NCBI RefSeq assembly: GCF_014648635.1
Contig: NZ_BMRM01000029.1
Span: 16,404-80,403, forward strand
Source of the DNA: Streptomyces cinerochromogenes
GTDB taxonomy: Bacteria; Actinomycetota; Actinomycetes; Streptomycetales; Streptomycetaceae
Length of the DNA stretch: 64,000 nucleotides
Direction: 5' to 3'
Shown here: in pieces, positions 32,841 through 42,300 of the stretch
How the letters are laid out: each line of letters starts with the position of its first letter
Position numbering within the stretch: the stretch's first letter is position 1
Translations under genes and position numbers: made by a program
The notes under the pieces: model-generated
What the model was told of the DNA's origin: nothing
Databases searched by the model: none
The model's input: the letters and a program-made list of their open reading frames with translations, nothing else

Positions 32841-34052
32841 TCAGCCCTGCCCGGCGTACCGGTTGCGGGGCGTCGGCAGGCCCAGCCGCTCGCGGAGGGT
32901 CCCGGTGCCGTACGCGCTGCGGTACGCGCCGCGGCGGCGCAGTTCCGGGACCAGCCGCCGGGTGACGGCGGTGAGGTCGTGCGGCAGCGCCCCGGGGCGC
33001 AGGCGGAAGCCGTCCAGTCCGGCGGTGCGCCAGTCGAGCAGCAGGTCGGCCAGCTCACCGGGGGTGCCCGTGAAGACCAGGGCGTCCGAGGTGTACTCCG
33101 CGCCGGCCAGCGCGTCCAGGCGTTCCTTGCGGCGGGCGGCGGCGCCGGGCTCGTCGTCGAGGAGGACGACCAGGTCGGCGAACCTGCGCAGCGGCCGGTC
33201 CCGCAGGTCCCGGCCCACCCGGTCGGCGGCCTCGGCCACCTGCGCGAGGACCGCCGTGGCGCCCGCGCGGTCGAACGGCGTCACGAAGACGACGTCGCTG
33301 GCGCGCGCCGCGAACTCGTACGGTGTCGAGGCGTGCGCGAGGCTCGCCACCACCGGCTGGCCCTGCGGCGGGCGCGGGGTGATCGAGGGGCCCCTGACGC
33401 TGAACCAGGCGCCCTCGAAGTCGATGTGGTGCAGCTTGTCGCGGTCGAGGAAGCGGCCCGTGGCGGTGTCCCGTATCTCCGCGTCGTCCTCCCAGCTGTC
33501 CCAGAGCCGCCGGGCCACCTCCACCACGTCGGCGGCCTCCGCGAACAGCGGGCGCAGCCGCGCGGCGATCAGCTCGGGGTCGCGCAGGTCGTCGTCGGTC
33601 AGCTGCGGGGTCGTACGGCGGCCGAAGTGGGCGGCGTCGGCGGCGCGCGAGGCGATCTGCGGGCGCCATCCCGCGCGGCCCTCGCTGACGTGGTCGAGGG
33701 TGGCGATGCCGACGGCGACGTGGAAGGGCTCGGTGTGGGTGACGTTGACCGTGGGGACCAGGCCGATGCGCGTGGTGAGCAGGGCGAGATGGGAGGCGAG
33801 CAGGACCGCGTCCAGGCTGCCGCGGACCTGGTCGGTCCGGTCGTCGGGGCGGTGCGGCGCGGCCGACTGCGGGCCGAGCGCGTCCTCGAAGGTGACGAGG
33901 TCGAGGAGGCCGCGCTCGGCTTCGGCGACCAGGTCCGCCCAGTACCCGGGCGTGAACAGGGCGCCGGGCCGGGCGCCCTCGGACCGCCAGGCCGCGGGAT
34001 GCCAGCCGGCGCCGTCCAGGGCGACGGCGAGGTGCAGCGGGCTGTCGTTCAC
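32841..34052 (-). CDS. NtaA/SnaA-type FMN-dependent monooxygenase 1
   Basis: A 403-residue luciferase-like TIM-barrel flavoprotein of the NtaA/SnaA/DszA group. It shows LGLVPTVNVTHTEPFHVAVGIATLDHVS-type sequence (flavin-binding edge), a GRAGWRPQIAS motif and PPQGQPVVASLAH. Such enzymes use FMNH2 supplied by a separate reductase to oxidise substrates, often at S, N or C-S bonds. GTG 34052 is preferred because of GGAAGG upstream. It is coupled by GTGA to a second, larger family member, and both are convergent with the SWIM gene across 46 bp. Membership in the cluster to the right is inferred. Confidence 0.8.
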   Translation of the reverse strand: MNDSPLHLAVALDGAGWHPAAWRSEGARPGALFTPGYWADLVAEAERGLLDLVTFEDALGPQSAAPHRPDDRTDQVRGSLDAVLLASHLALLTTRIGLVPTVNVTHTEPFHVAVGIATLDHVSEGRAGWRPQIASRAADAAHFGRRTTPQLTDDDLRDPELIAARLRPLFAEAADVVEVARRLWDSWEDDAEIRDTATGRFLDRDKLHHIDFEGAWFSVRGPSITPRPPQGQPVVASLAHASTPYEFAARASDVVFVTPFDRAGATAVLAQVAEAADRVGRDLRDRPLRRFADLVVLLDDEPGAAARRKERLDALAGAEYTSDALVFTGTPGELADLLLDWRTAGLDGFRLRPGALPHDLTAVTRRLVPELRRRGAYRSAYGTGTLRERLGLPTPRNRYAGQG

Positions 34053-35428
34053 GATGCACTGCCTTCCCACTGGGCCGAAGCGGTTCTGGACGTGCGCCCG
34101 GTGTCCGGCGGCCGGCGCAGGCCGAGGTGGTCCCGCAGCGTCGTGCCGGTGTAGTCGGGGCGGTGGACGCCCTTCTCCTGGAGCAGGGGCACCACCCGGT
34201 CGACGAAGTCGTCCAGGCCGCCGGGCGTCAGGTGCGTGGCGAAGACGAAGCCGTCCGCGCCGTCGGTCTGCACGAAGTGGTCGACGGCGTCGGCGACGGT
34301 GTGCGGGCTGCCGACGAAGGTCTGGCCGCCGTGCACCTCGATGACCAGTTCGCGGATGCTCAGCCCGCGTTCGTGGGCGAGGGCCCGCCAGCGCCGGGCG
34401 GTCTCCGCCCGGCCCGTGCGGAACACGGAGTGACCCTTCAGGACCAGCGACTCGGGTTCGGGGTCGATGTCGGGCAGCGGCCCGTCCGGGTCGTACGCGG
34501 ACAGGTCGCGGCCCCAGACGGCCTCCAGGTGGGCGATCGCGGTCTGCGGGCTCACCTGGGCGCGGGTGATCTCGTCGGCGTAGGCCGCGGCCTCCGCGTC
34601 GGTGTCGGCGACGACGACGGTGGCGGTGGGCATGATCCGCAGGTCGTCCGGTGAGCGGCCGTACCGGGCGAGCCGGCCCTTGACGTCCCGGTAGAAGGCG
34701 CGGGCCTCCTCCAGCCGGTTGTACTTGCTGAACACCACCTCGGCGTCCGAGGCCGCGAAGTCACGGCCCGCGTCGGACTCCCCGGCCTGGATGACCACCG
34801 GGTGCCCCTGCGGGCTGCGCGGGGTGGTGAACCGCCCCGCGATGTCGAAGTGCCCGCCGTGGTGGGTGAACGCGCCGGCCCCGGGGCGCACGAACCGCCC
34901 GGACACCGGGTCCGCGGGCACATCCGCTCCGTGCCAGCTGTCCCACAGCTCACGCGCCGTCGCGAGGAACTCGGCGGCGCGGGAGTAGCGGTCGGCCTCG
35001 GCGAGGAAGCCGCCGCGGCGGAAGTTCTCCCCGGTGAAGGCGTCGAAGCTGGTCACCACGTTCCAGCCGGCCCGTCCGCCGCTGAGGTGGTCCAGGGTCG
35101 CCAGCCGGCGCGCCACCTCGTACGGCTCGTTGAACGTGGCGTTGACGGTGGCGGCGACCCCGAGCCGCGTGGTGGCGGCGGCCAGGGCGCTCAGCATCGT
35201 CAGGTTGTCCGGGCGGCCGGCCACGTCCAGCTCGTAGACGCGGCCCTTGTGTTCGCGCAGCCGCAGCCCTTCGGCGAGGAAGAAGAAGTCGAACTTCCCG
35301 CGCTCCGCGGTCCGCGCGAGGTGCACGAAGGAGCCGATGGCGATCTGGCTCCCGGAGCGTGGGTCCGACCAGACGGTGACGTTGTGGATGCCCGGCAGCT
35401 GGGCCGCGAGGTGGATCTGCTTCGGCAC
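34049..35428 (-). CDS. NtaA/SnaA-type FMN-dependent monooxygenase 2
   Basis: A 459-residue protein of the NtaA/SnaA/DszA luciferase-like family, close to full family length. It has VPKQIHLAAQLPGIHNVTVW at the start, GVAATVNATFNEPYEVARR with LDHLSGGRAGWNVVTS, and PQGHPVVIQAGESDAG. The start GTG 35428 follows AAGGAG. It is followed by the 403-residue paralogue overlapping by 4 bp; two nonidentical LLM enzymes may form separate activities or act in sequence. A flavin reductase is not visible in the window. The response-regulator gene lies 107 bp upstream on the same strand. Confidence 0.82.
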   Translation of the reverse strand: MPKQIHLAAQLPGIHNVTVWSDPRSGSQIAIGSFVHLARTAERGKFDFFFLAEGLRLREHKGRVYELDVAGRPDNLTMLSALAAATTRLGVAATVNATFNEPYEVARRLATLDHLSGGRAGWNVVTSFDAFTGENFRRGGFLAEADRYSRAAEFLATARELWDSWHGADVPADPVSGRFVRPGAGAFTHHGGHFDIAGRFTTPRSPQGHPVVIQAGESDAGRDFAASDAEVVFSKYNRLEEARAFYRDVKGRLARYGRSPDDLRIMPTATVVVADTDAEAAAYADEITRAQVSPQTAIAHLEAVWGRDLSAYDPDGPLPDIDPEPESLVLKGHSVFRTGRAETARRWRALAHERGLSIRELVIEVHGGQTFVGSPHTVADAVDHFVQTDGADGFVFATHLTPGGLDDFVDRVVPLLQEKGVHRPDYTGTTLRDHLGLRRPPDTGRTSRTASAQWEGSAS

Positions 35429-35535
35429 GGTGCTCCTTGTCAGGCGCGGGTTCTCGGATGCGGGGGAAGCGGCCCCGGGCAGCGCGGTGACCGGCACCGC
35501 GTGTGCCCGGGGCCCTGGGCAGCGGGCCGGGCGGG

Positions 35536-36225
35536 TCAGCCCGCGGACACCTCCGGGAGCTGCCCGACGTGCCCCATGCGGTAGCCGACCCCGCGGACCG
35601 TGATGATCCAGCGGCTGGAGCCGAGTTTCGCCCGCAGGCTGCTCACGTGCGTGTCGATGGTGCGGCTGGTGCTCACCCAGTTGCTGCCCCAGACCTTGGC
35701 CATCAGCTCCTTGCGCGACACGACGGAGTCGGGCCGGGCGGCCAGGGTGTAGAGCAACTCGAACTCCGTGGCCGTCACGTCGACGACACGGTCGCGCAGC
35801 CGCACCTCCCGCGTCCGCGGGTCGATGTGCAGCGGCCGGAGCGAGATGCTGTCGGCGCCGACGGAGTGCGGACGGGTGCGCCGCAGCACCGCTTCGATCC
35901 GCGCGCCGATCTCCCGCGGACTCCAGGTCCTCAGCACGCAGTCGTCCGCTCCCGCCTTGAGCGCGAGCACCCTTTCCAGTTCGTTGTCCCGGTGCGTGCA
36001 GGCGATCAGCGGAATATCGCTTTCCGCCCGCAGGGTGCGGCAGACCTCCAGTCCGTCGATGTCGGGCAGGTCCAGGGAGAGCAGCACCAGATCGGCGTCA
36101 TGGTAGGAACGCAGGATCCGTGCGCCCCGGTCGACGGTGTGGGCGGCGTAGCCCTGCCGGCGCAGATCACCCGCCGTAGCCTCGGCCGCGGTGGCGTCCG
36201 GCTCCACGACCAGCACTCTCTTCAC
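35536..36225 (-). CDS. Atypical OmpR-type response regulator (JadR1-like, no phospho-Asp)
   Basis: A 229-residue orphan regulator with a receiver domain and an OmpR/PhoB winged helix (ELLYTLAARPDSVVSRKELM, then SRTIDTHVSSLRAKL). The receiver is degenerate: the phospho-acceptor position is Ser50 (LVLLSLDLP), the acidic pair is E8-P9, and the conserved Lys is Arg99 (VLRTW). It therefore probably does not respond to phosphorylation. This matches the class of antibiotic-cluster atypical regulators such as JadR1, which bind pathway products. GTG start overlaps the IS701-like gene stop (GTGA). No kinase is nearby. Confidence 0.82.
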   Translation of the reverse strand: MKRVLVVEPDATAAEATAGDLRRQGYAAHTVDRGARILRSYHDADLVLLSLDLPDIDGLEVCRTLRAESDIPLIACTHRDNELERVLALKAGADDCVLRTWSPREIGARIEAVLRRTRPHSVGADSISLRPLHIDPRTREVRLRDRVVDVTATEFELLYTLAARPDSVVSRKELMAKVWGSNWVSTSRTIDTHVSSLRAKLGSSRWIITVRGVGYRMGHVGQLPEVSAG

Positions 36226-37469
36226 GCTCCCAGGCCTTTCGCTCCGGCGTCCGCCCAGTAGCCCGCGGCATCGGTGCCGGCCGCGGCCAGCCCCGTGGCC
36301 GGCGCGGGGACGGCGCCGGGAGCGCCGTACAGCTGCTGGTAGGCGTACGCTGCCGAGACCATGGTCATGTGGTGGTGCCAGCCGGGGAAGGAACGGCCCT
36401 CGAAGTCGAGCACACCGAATCCCTCCCGCAGCACGGCCACGGTCCGGCGGGCGAGGGCCTGGCTCCAGGCCAGCGCCAGGACCTCCTCCACGCCCCGGCC
36501 CATCAGGCTGGTGACCCAGTACCGGGACGGCTGGGCGCCGTCGGCGGAGAGCTGTTCGAGGATGTGGTACGCCCGCGGGACGCCGTCCTTGGCGGCCCCG
36601 CGCTGGGACAGACGGACCGGCCCCGTGTACACGTTGACCCGTACGGCCCGGGAGATCCCGTGCTCGGTGGGGCGCAGGAGCACATGCGGCTGCCGGGCGT
36701 GCGGTTCCTCCATCAGCTCGCCGACCGTGATCACCCTCGGGGAGGGACGTCCGACGAGGACGATCTGCCCGGAGTCGACCTCGCACACGAAGTCGAGCCC
36801 CCGGCGGGCGAGTCCGGCCATGACACCGCTCGCGTCGTCGCACCGCTGCGTCAGGTTCAGCACCCAGGGCGCCGTGGGCAGCGGCGGGTGCGCCGCGGTG
36901 ACCCCGGCGGCGAAGCCGAGGACGAACGCCCCCACGGGGCGCCCGGTCTCCGTGTCCGGTATCCGCGCCCGGCGCCTGCGCAGATCGTCCCAGTCCCAGG
37001 CTCCGTCGAGGACGAGGCTCCAGTCGACGGGGAAGCACCGGGAGCCCGTCGACAGGAAGAGCCCCACACCGCGCTGGCAGTTGACGGTGCGTCCGGTCGC
37101 TTGGTCCAGGCGACGGTGCACCCCCACCGAGTGCTCGCCCTGCTTCGGGATCAGGACGTCGGCGACCGTCCAGGCGTACGCCGGCCGGTGCGCCGCGATG
37201 GTCCGGCCGAGCGCGCGGCGCACCGGTTCCCAGCCCCAGGTGCTGCTGTTGATGAACTGGTGCAGACCGTGCGCCGCCCCGGCCGGCAGTAAGCCGGCCT
37301 CGGCCATGCGGCGCGGGGTCTTCTTGCCGGGGGTGTGGATCAGCCCCCACAAGTAGGCCCGGGCCCAGCGGCGTTGTTCCGCCCGGTGCAGTGGATTGAA
37401 TACGCTTTCAACAAACGTTTGTATGCGCTCGCGATCCCCGGCAGCGACGCGCACTCCCAATGACGACAT
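36222..37469 (-). CDS. IS701-like DDE transposase-derived protein in the regulator operon
   Basis: A 415-residue protein resembling the DDE endonuclease of IS701-type transposases: WTVADVLIPKQGEHSVGVHRR and GRTVNCQRGVGLF near residue 100-135, RGLDFVCEVD around 230, and a late SFPGWHHHMTMVSAAYA. No terminal inverted repeats or target duplications are visible, and its stop is fused (GTGA) to the atypical regulator start. This suggests a domesticated gene or an immobile remnant. Codon 60 is TTA (37290-37292), which would place the two-gene operon under bldA. Whether the catalytic triad is complete cannot be judged without alignment. Confidence 0.65.
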   Translation of the reverse strand: MSSLGVRVAAGDRERIQTFVESVFNPLHRAEQRRWARAYLWGLIHTPGKKTPRRMAEAGLLPAGAAHGLHQFINSSTWGWEPVRRALGRTIAAHRPAYAWTVADVLIPKQGEHSVGVHRRLDQATGRTVNCQRGVGLFLSTGSRCFPVDWSLVLDGAWDWDDLRRRRARIPDTETGRPVGAFVLGFAAGVTAAHPPLPTAPWVLNLTQRCDDASGVMAGLARRGLDFVCEVDSGQIVLVGRPSPRVITVGELMEEPHARQPHVLLRPTEHGISRAVRVNVYTGPVRLSQRGAAKDGVPRAYHILEQLSADGAQPSRYWVTSLMGRGVEEVLALAWSQALARRTVAVLREGFGVLDFEGRSFPGWHHHMTMVSAAYAYQQLYGAPGAVPAPATGLAAAGTDAAGYWADAGAKGLGA

Positions 37470-37810
37470 GTTGAACTACGCCCCCTCGCAGTCGTGTCGC
37501 CCCACAGTGTCCGTGTGGATGTACGGGCAGTCGTACGAGGGACAAAGCTACCGGCTGCATCGCCAAATTCACGCGTCGTGCTGTCACTTTGACATTTCGG
37601 CCGCTGACCAGCGGGAACAGGGTCGGGGGAGGGGTGCGGCCGAGGTCGGTCAGGAGGCCGGTGAAAGCCCTTGCGCCCCTCCCGCGACCCGCGGAAGGAG
37701 ACCGGTTTCCACTGGTCAGGCAGCGTGAGGCGGGTATTCCGCCCAAGGCCGGTGCCACTGGCCAAGAAGGTCCGGAAGAAAGCCCGCGAACCATCACCGG
37801 TGTATGAACA
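37470..37810. other. 341-bp intergenic region upstream of the transposase-like gene
   Basis: This stretch holds no convincing gene. It should contain the promoter of the transposase-like/atypical-regulator operon and the end of the MFS transcript. The only clear site is the TGTCA-N3-TGACA inverted repeat at 37582-37594. Relatively low GC around 37560-37600 is consistent with a promoter. Confidence 0.5.
37582..37594. promoter_or_regulatory. TGTCA-N3-TGACA inverted repeat
   Basis: A perfect inverted repeat of the pentamer TGACA, the same word that is directly repeated before both carrier-protein operons. It lies 113 bp upstream of the transposase-like gene. Confidence 0.4.
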
Positions 37811-39052
37811 TCACGTTGCGCGCCGTCGCGCCGGGAAGCCGTGACGGCGCGCGGCGAGCACCACGGCCAACACCGGCACCAGGAGCAGCAGCACCGTCCA
37901 GGGGAAGGAACCGCTGCCCGTCGCGTCGAGCAGCACACCGCCCAGCACGCCGCCGCCGGCCATGGCCACGTTCCAGAGCGTGACGAGCATCGCCTGCGCC
38001 GCGTCGGCCTGGTCGCCGCCCGCGTCGCCGACGGCGGTCTGCAGCAGGGTGGGCAGTCCGCCCCAGCCCAGCCCCCACAGGGCGGCGGCGACGTACACCA
38101 GGGGGCCGCCGTCGCTCAGCACCGCGAGCAGCGCGGCGGCGGCAGCCACCAGCAGGGTGCTGGCGACGGTCAGCGCGCGCAGCCGGTGCTGGATCCGGGC
38201 GCCCACGATCCAGATGCCGAGCAGCGAGGTGACACCGAAGGCGAGCAGGACCAGATCGGTCTGGCCGCCCATGTCCAGGCCGTCCAGGAAGGTGGCGATG
38301 TACGCGTACAGCACCGTGTGGGCGAGCACGAAGACGAGCGTCACGAAGAGCACCGGGCGCACACCCGGGACACCCAGCGCCCGCAGCATCCGGGGGCGTT
38401 CGCCCTGCCGCAGGCCCGGGTAGTCGGGCACGGCGACGGTGATCCACAGCAGTAGCACCACCGTGAGCGCCGTCATCGCCAGGAACGCCCAGCGCCAGCC
38501 GAGGGCCTGGCCGAGGAAGGTCCCGGCGGGCACGCCGAGGGAGAGCGCCACCGGGATGCCCGCCATGGCGACGGCGATGGCCCGGCCCTGGAGGGGGGCC
38601 GGTGCCATGCGGCGCGCGTAGCCGGCGAGCAGGGCCCACGCGAGGCCCGCGGCGACGCCCGCGAGGAAGCGGGCCACCATCGTCAGGCCGTAGACGGACG
38701 ACAGGGCCGTGACCGTGTTGGCCACGGCGAAGCCCGCGACGGCGGTGAGCAGCAGCCGCTTGCGCCGCCAGCCCGCGGTGGCCGCCGTCAGCGGGATCGC
38801 GGTGAGCGCGGTGCCGATGGCGTAGATCGTGACCGTCTGCCCCGTCGCGGACTCGCTCACCCTCAGGTCGTGGCTCATGTCGGGGAGCAGGCCCGCGGGC
38901 AGCGTCTCGGTCAGGCTGGTGACGAACACCGCGGTGGCCAGGGCGAGCAGTGCGAGCATCGGCAGTCTCTGCCGCGGCTCCTCGCCCGCCCGCCCGGTGG
39001 GCGGCGCGGCACCGGGGGCGGCAGCGGCGGCGGTTTCGGGTGAGGCGCTCAT
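37811..39052 (-). CDS. MFS exporter of the DHA1 type (paralogue 1)
   Basis: A 413-residue transporter with 12 predicted helices of the DHA1 (Ara-J/sugar-efflux-like) type. It has VTSLTETLPAGLLPDMS in helix 1, the GxxxGP-like AGIPVALSLGVPAGTFLG in helix 5 and LVYVAAALWGLGWGGLPTLLQTA in helix 10. It is about 70 percent identical by eye to the MFS gene at 53949-55187 and is divergent from the SARP regulator. Its likely job is export of the cluster product or self-protection. The 11-bp heptamer array lies between it and the regulator. Confidence 0.85.
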   Translation of the reverse strand: MSASPETAAAAAPGAAPPTGRAGEEPRQRLPMLALLALATAVFVTSLTETLPAGLLPDMSHDLRVSESATGQTVTIYAIGTALTAIPLTAATAGWRRKRLLLTAVAGFAVANTVTALSSVYGLTMVARFLAGVAAGLAWALLAGYARRMAPAPLQGRAIAVAMAGIPVALSLGVPAGTFLGQALGWRWAFLAMTALTVVLLLWITVAVPDYPGLRQGERPRMLRALGVPGVRPVLFVTLVFVLAHTVLYAYIATFLDGLDMGGQTDLVLLAFGVTSLLGIWIVGARIQHRLRALTVASTLLVAAAAALLAVLSDGGPLVYVAAALWGLGWGGLPTLLQTAVGDAGGDQADAAQAMLVTLWNVAMAGGGVLGGVLLDATGSGSFPWTVLLLLVPVLAVVLAARRHGFPARRRAT

Positions 39053-39180
39053 GGGGTGTACTCCGTATCTGCTGGTGCGAAGCCCGGGGGCGCGGCCGGG
39101 GAGGAGGGGGCCTGCCGTGACGCCGCCGGGCACACCCGGCAGCCGGACATCCGGGGAGTCACGACTGTGCGCGCGGCCAC

Positions 39181-39275
39181 TTCGGGAATGCTTCGGAAAG
39201 CCTTCGGGAACGCTTCGGAGCCGGTGCCGGAACGGGTCGGGGCCGGTGTCGGAACGGATCGGGCCCAGGGCGGAA
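39181..39275. promoter_or_regulatory. SARP-type heptamer direct repeats with 11-bp period
   Basis: TTCGGGA, TTCGGAA, TTCGGGA and TTCGGAG start at 39181, 39192, 39203 and 39214, each separated by 4 bp; weaker CGG-containing copies continue with 10-12-bp spacing to about 39275. Heptamers at 11-bp spacing are the hallmark of SARP/AfsR binding sites. The array lies between the divergent MFS and SARP genes. Confidence 0.6.
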
Positions 39276-39319
39276 CCGGAACCGAGCGGACGCATTACGG
39301 AACGGGTACGGTGGTGCAC

Positions 39320-42300
39320 ATGCGGTTAGGGGTGCTCGGACCACTCGCGGTGTGGGACGACGACGGGGAGCAGCTTCAGGTCCCCGAGACCAAGGTGCGG
39401 GCGCTGCTGGCGGATCTGCTCGCGCACGACGGCGGCCCCGTCTCCGCGGACCGGCTCATCGACGACCTGTGGGGCGACCGTCTCCCCGGCAATCCGGCGG
39501 GCGCGCTGCAGGCCAAGGTCTCGCAGCTGCGCCGGGTGCTCGGCCGGGAACGGCTGCTGCGGCAGCCGCCGGGGTACGGGCTGCGGCTCGGCCCCGCCGA
39601 CGACGTGGACGCCGACCGCTTCGGCCGGCTCGTCGCCGAGGCACGCTCCGTCGCGGACCCGCGGAGGCGGGCCGGCCTGCTCACCGAGGCCCTCGGACTG
39701 TGGCGGGGGCCGGCGTACGCGGACTTCGCCGACGAGGGGTTCGTCCGCGCGGCCCGGGAGTGCCTCGCGGAACAGCGGCTGGCCGTGCTGGAGGAGCGGG
39801 CCGAGGCACGCCTGGCGGCGGGGGACCACCTGCTGCTCGCCGGCGAACTGGCCGCGCTCGTGACCGAGCACCCGTTGCGGGAGCGGCTGCGGGCCGTGCA
39901 GATGCGGGCGCTGTACCGGGCCGGCCACCAGGGCGAGGCCCTCGCGTCGTACGAGGACCTGCGCACCCGCCTCGCCACCGAACTGGGCGCCTGCCCCGCC
40001 CCCGCCCTGAGCGCCCTCCACCAGGCCATGCTCCGCCAGGACCCGGACCTGGACGCGACGCTGCCCTCCACGGCTCCGCCCCACCCCGGTTCCTCGTACG
40101 CCGCGGTGGCGCCCACCGCCTCCCCGTCCGCCCGACCGGCACCGCCGACCCCCACGGCGCTTACGACCCCCGCGGCGCTTACGACCCCCACGACGCCTAC
40201 GATCCCCACCACGCCTACGCCCCCCACTACGCGCACGACCCCCACGGCTCCCACGACCCCCGCCTCCGCCCACCCAGGTGCGCACCCCGACGTCCCGCGG
40301 GCCGCCGCCCCGTCGGCCACCCTTCCCGTGCCCCTCACCGCGCTCATCGGCCGGGAGGAGGCGCTCGGGCGGATCTCCCGGATGCTCGGGCGGCAGCGGC
40401 TCGTGACCCTCACCGGGCCCGGTGGGGTCGGCAAGACCCGCCTGGCCGTGGCCGCCGCGCACGACGCGGTGACCGGTGGCGGGGAGCTGCCCGACGGGGC
40501 CTGGTTCGTGGAGTTCGCGGGGGTGCGCAGTGCCGGCCCGGACGACCTCGCCGGCCTCGTCGCCGCGACCCTCGGCATCCGGGACGACGCCCCCTCCGCC
40601 CCGCCCGCCACCGGCACCGGGGCCGCCTCCCCCGTGCACCGGCTGACCGCCGCCCTGCGTGACCGCCGTACCCTGCTGGTGCTGGACAACTGCGAACACG
40701 TCGTCGCGGCCACCGCCGAGCTGGTCGCGCTGCTCCTGCGCAGCGCCCCGCAGCTGCGCATCCTCACCACCAGCCAGGAACCGCTGGCCCTGGCCGGCGA
40801 GGCCGTGTTCCTGGTCGAGCCGCTCCCCACCCCGGACGCCGTACGCCTGTTCACCGAGCGGGCCGCCGCCTGCGCGCCCGGTTTCCGGCTCGGCGCGGGC
40901 GAAGGGCCCGAGCACGCCGCCGTGGCCGAGATCTGCCGCCGCCTGGACGGCATCCCGCTCGCCCTGGAACTGGCGGCGACCCGGGTGCGCGCCCTGGGCG
41001 TGAGGGAGCTGGCCGCCCGCCTCGGCGACCGGTTCCGGGTGCTGACCTCCGGGCAGCGGGGCGCGCCGGCCCGCCAGCAGACCCTGCGCGCGATGATCGA
41101 CTGGAGCTGGGAGCTGCTCAGTCCGCCCGAACGCCTCGTCCTCAGCCGTCTCGCCGTGCACCGCGACGGCTGCGGCCTCGACGCGGCGGAGGCGGTGTGC
41201 GCGGGGGAGGGCGTGGCCGGCGCCGATGTGCTCGACCTCGTCACCCGGCTGGTGGAGAAGTCCCTCGTGGTCGTCACGGACGGCCCCGCCGGCCCCCGCT
41301 ACCGCCTCCTGGAGTCCGTCGCCGCCTACGCCACCGAGCGGTTGCACGAGACCGCCGACGAGGCCGCGGCCCGCGAACGCCACCTGCACCACTACCTCGC
41401 GCTCGCCGAACGCGCCGAGCACCGGCTGCGCGGTCCCGGGCAGCGGGACTGGCTCGCCCGCCTGGACACCGAGGCGTGCAACCTGCGCGCCGCCCTCGAC
41501 GAGGCGGTGCGACGGGCCGCCGACGGGCGCAGCGAGGAGGCCGTCCGGCTCGCCACCGCCCTGTCCTGGTGGTGGCTGCTGCGCGGCCGGCTCACCGAGG
41601 GTCGCCGCGCCCTGGCCGCCGTCCTCGCGGCCACCGCCGGCCACTGCGACCCGGAACTCGCCCTGCTGCACTCCGGGTTCGTGCTGCTGACCGGGGAGCG
41701 CACGGTGACCTGCTGCGCCGACGCCGTACCCGACCCCGTGCGCCGCGCCCGGGCGCTGTGGCTGAACGCCTACGGCAGGTTCAGCGTCGGCGACCTGGAC
41801 GGCAGCCGTGCGCTGAACACCCGCGCGCTCCTGCACTTCGAGGCCGCGGACGAGCAGTGGGGCATCGCCGCGGCGCTGGGCCTGCGGGCGGCGCTCGCCC
41901 TGGTCCGCGGGGACCTGGACGGCCTGGCCCGCGACGGACGGCGCAGCCGCGCCCTCTTCCGCGAGCTGGGCGACCGCTGGGGCGAACTGCAGACCGTCTC
42001 ACCGCTCGCCGCGCTCGCCGAGATCAAGGGGGAGTACGCACAGGCGGCGCACCGCCAGCACGAGGGGCTCCAGATCGCCCGGGAGCTGAGCCTGGAGGCC
42101 GAGGTGTCGGCCCGGCTGTCCGGGCTCGGCCGGCTCGCCCTGCTCGCCCAGGACTTCGACCGCGCCCGCGAACTGCATGAGCAGGCCCGCCGTATCGCCG
42201 TCGAACAGGGCTACAAGTACGGCGAGATCCACGCGGACATGGGCCTGGCGCTCGGCGCGCGGCGCTCCGGGGACATCGACGCGGCCGAGGCGCACCTGCT

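Noticed and set aside
37411..37422. ACAAACGTTTGT palindrome as a gamma-butyrolactone-receptor (ARE) site
   Set aside because: It lies inside the coding sequence of the transposase-like gene, lacks the extended ARE flanks, and no gamma-butyrolactone synthase or receptor gene is in the window.
36222..37469. Complete insertion sequence of the IS701 family
   Set aside because: No terminal inverted repeats or flanking target duplication could be seen, and the gene overlaps the downstream regulator start; reported as transposase-derived only.
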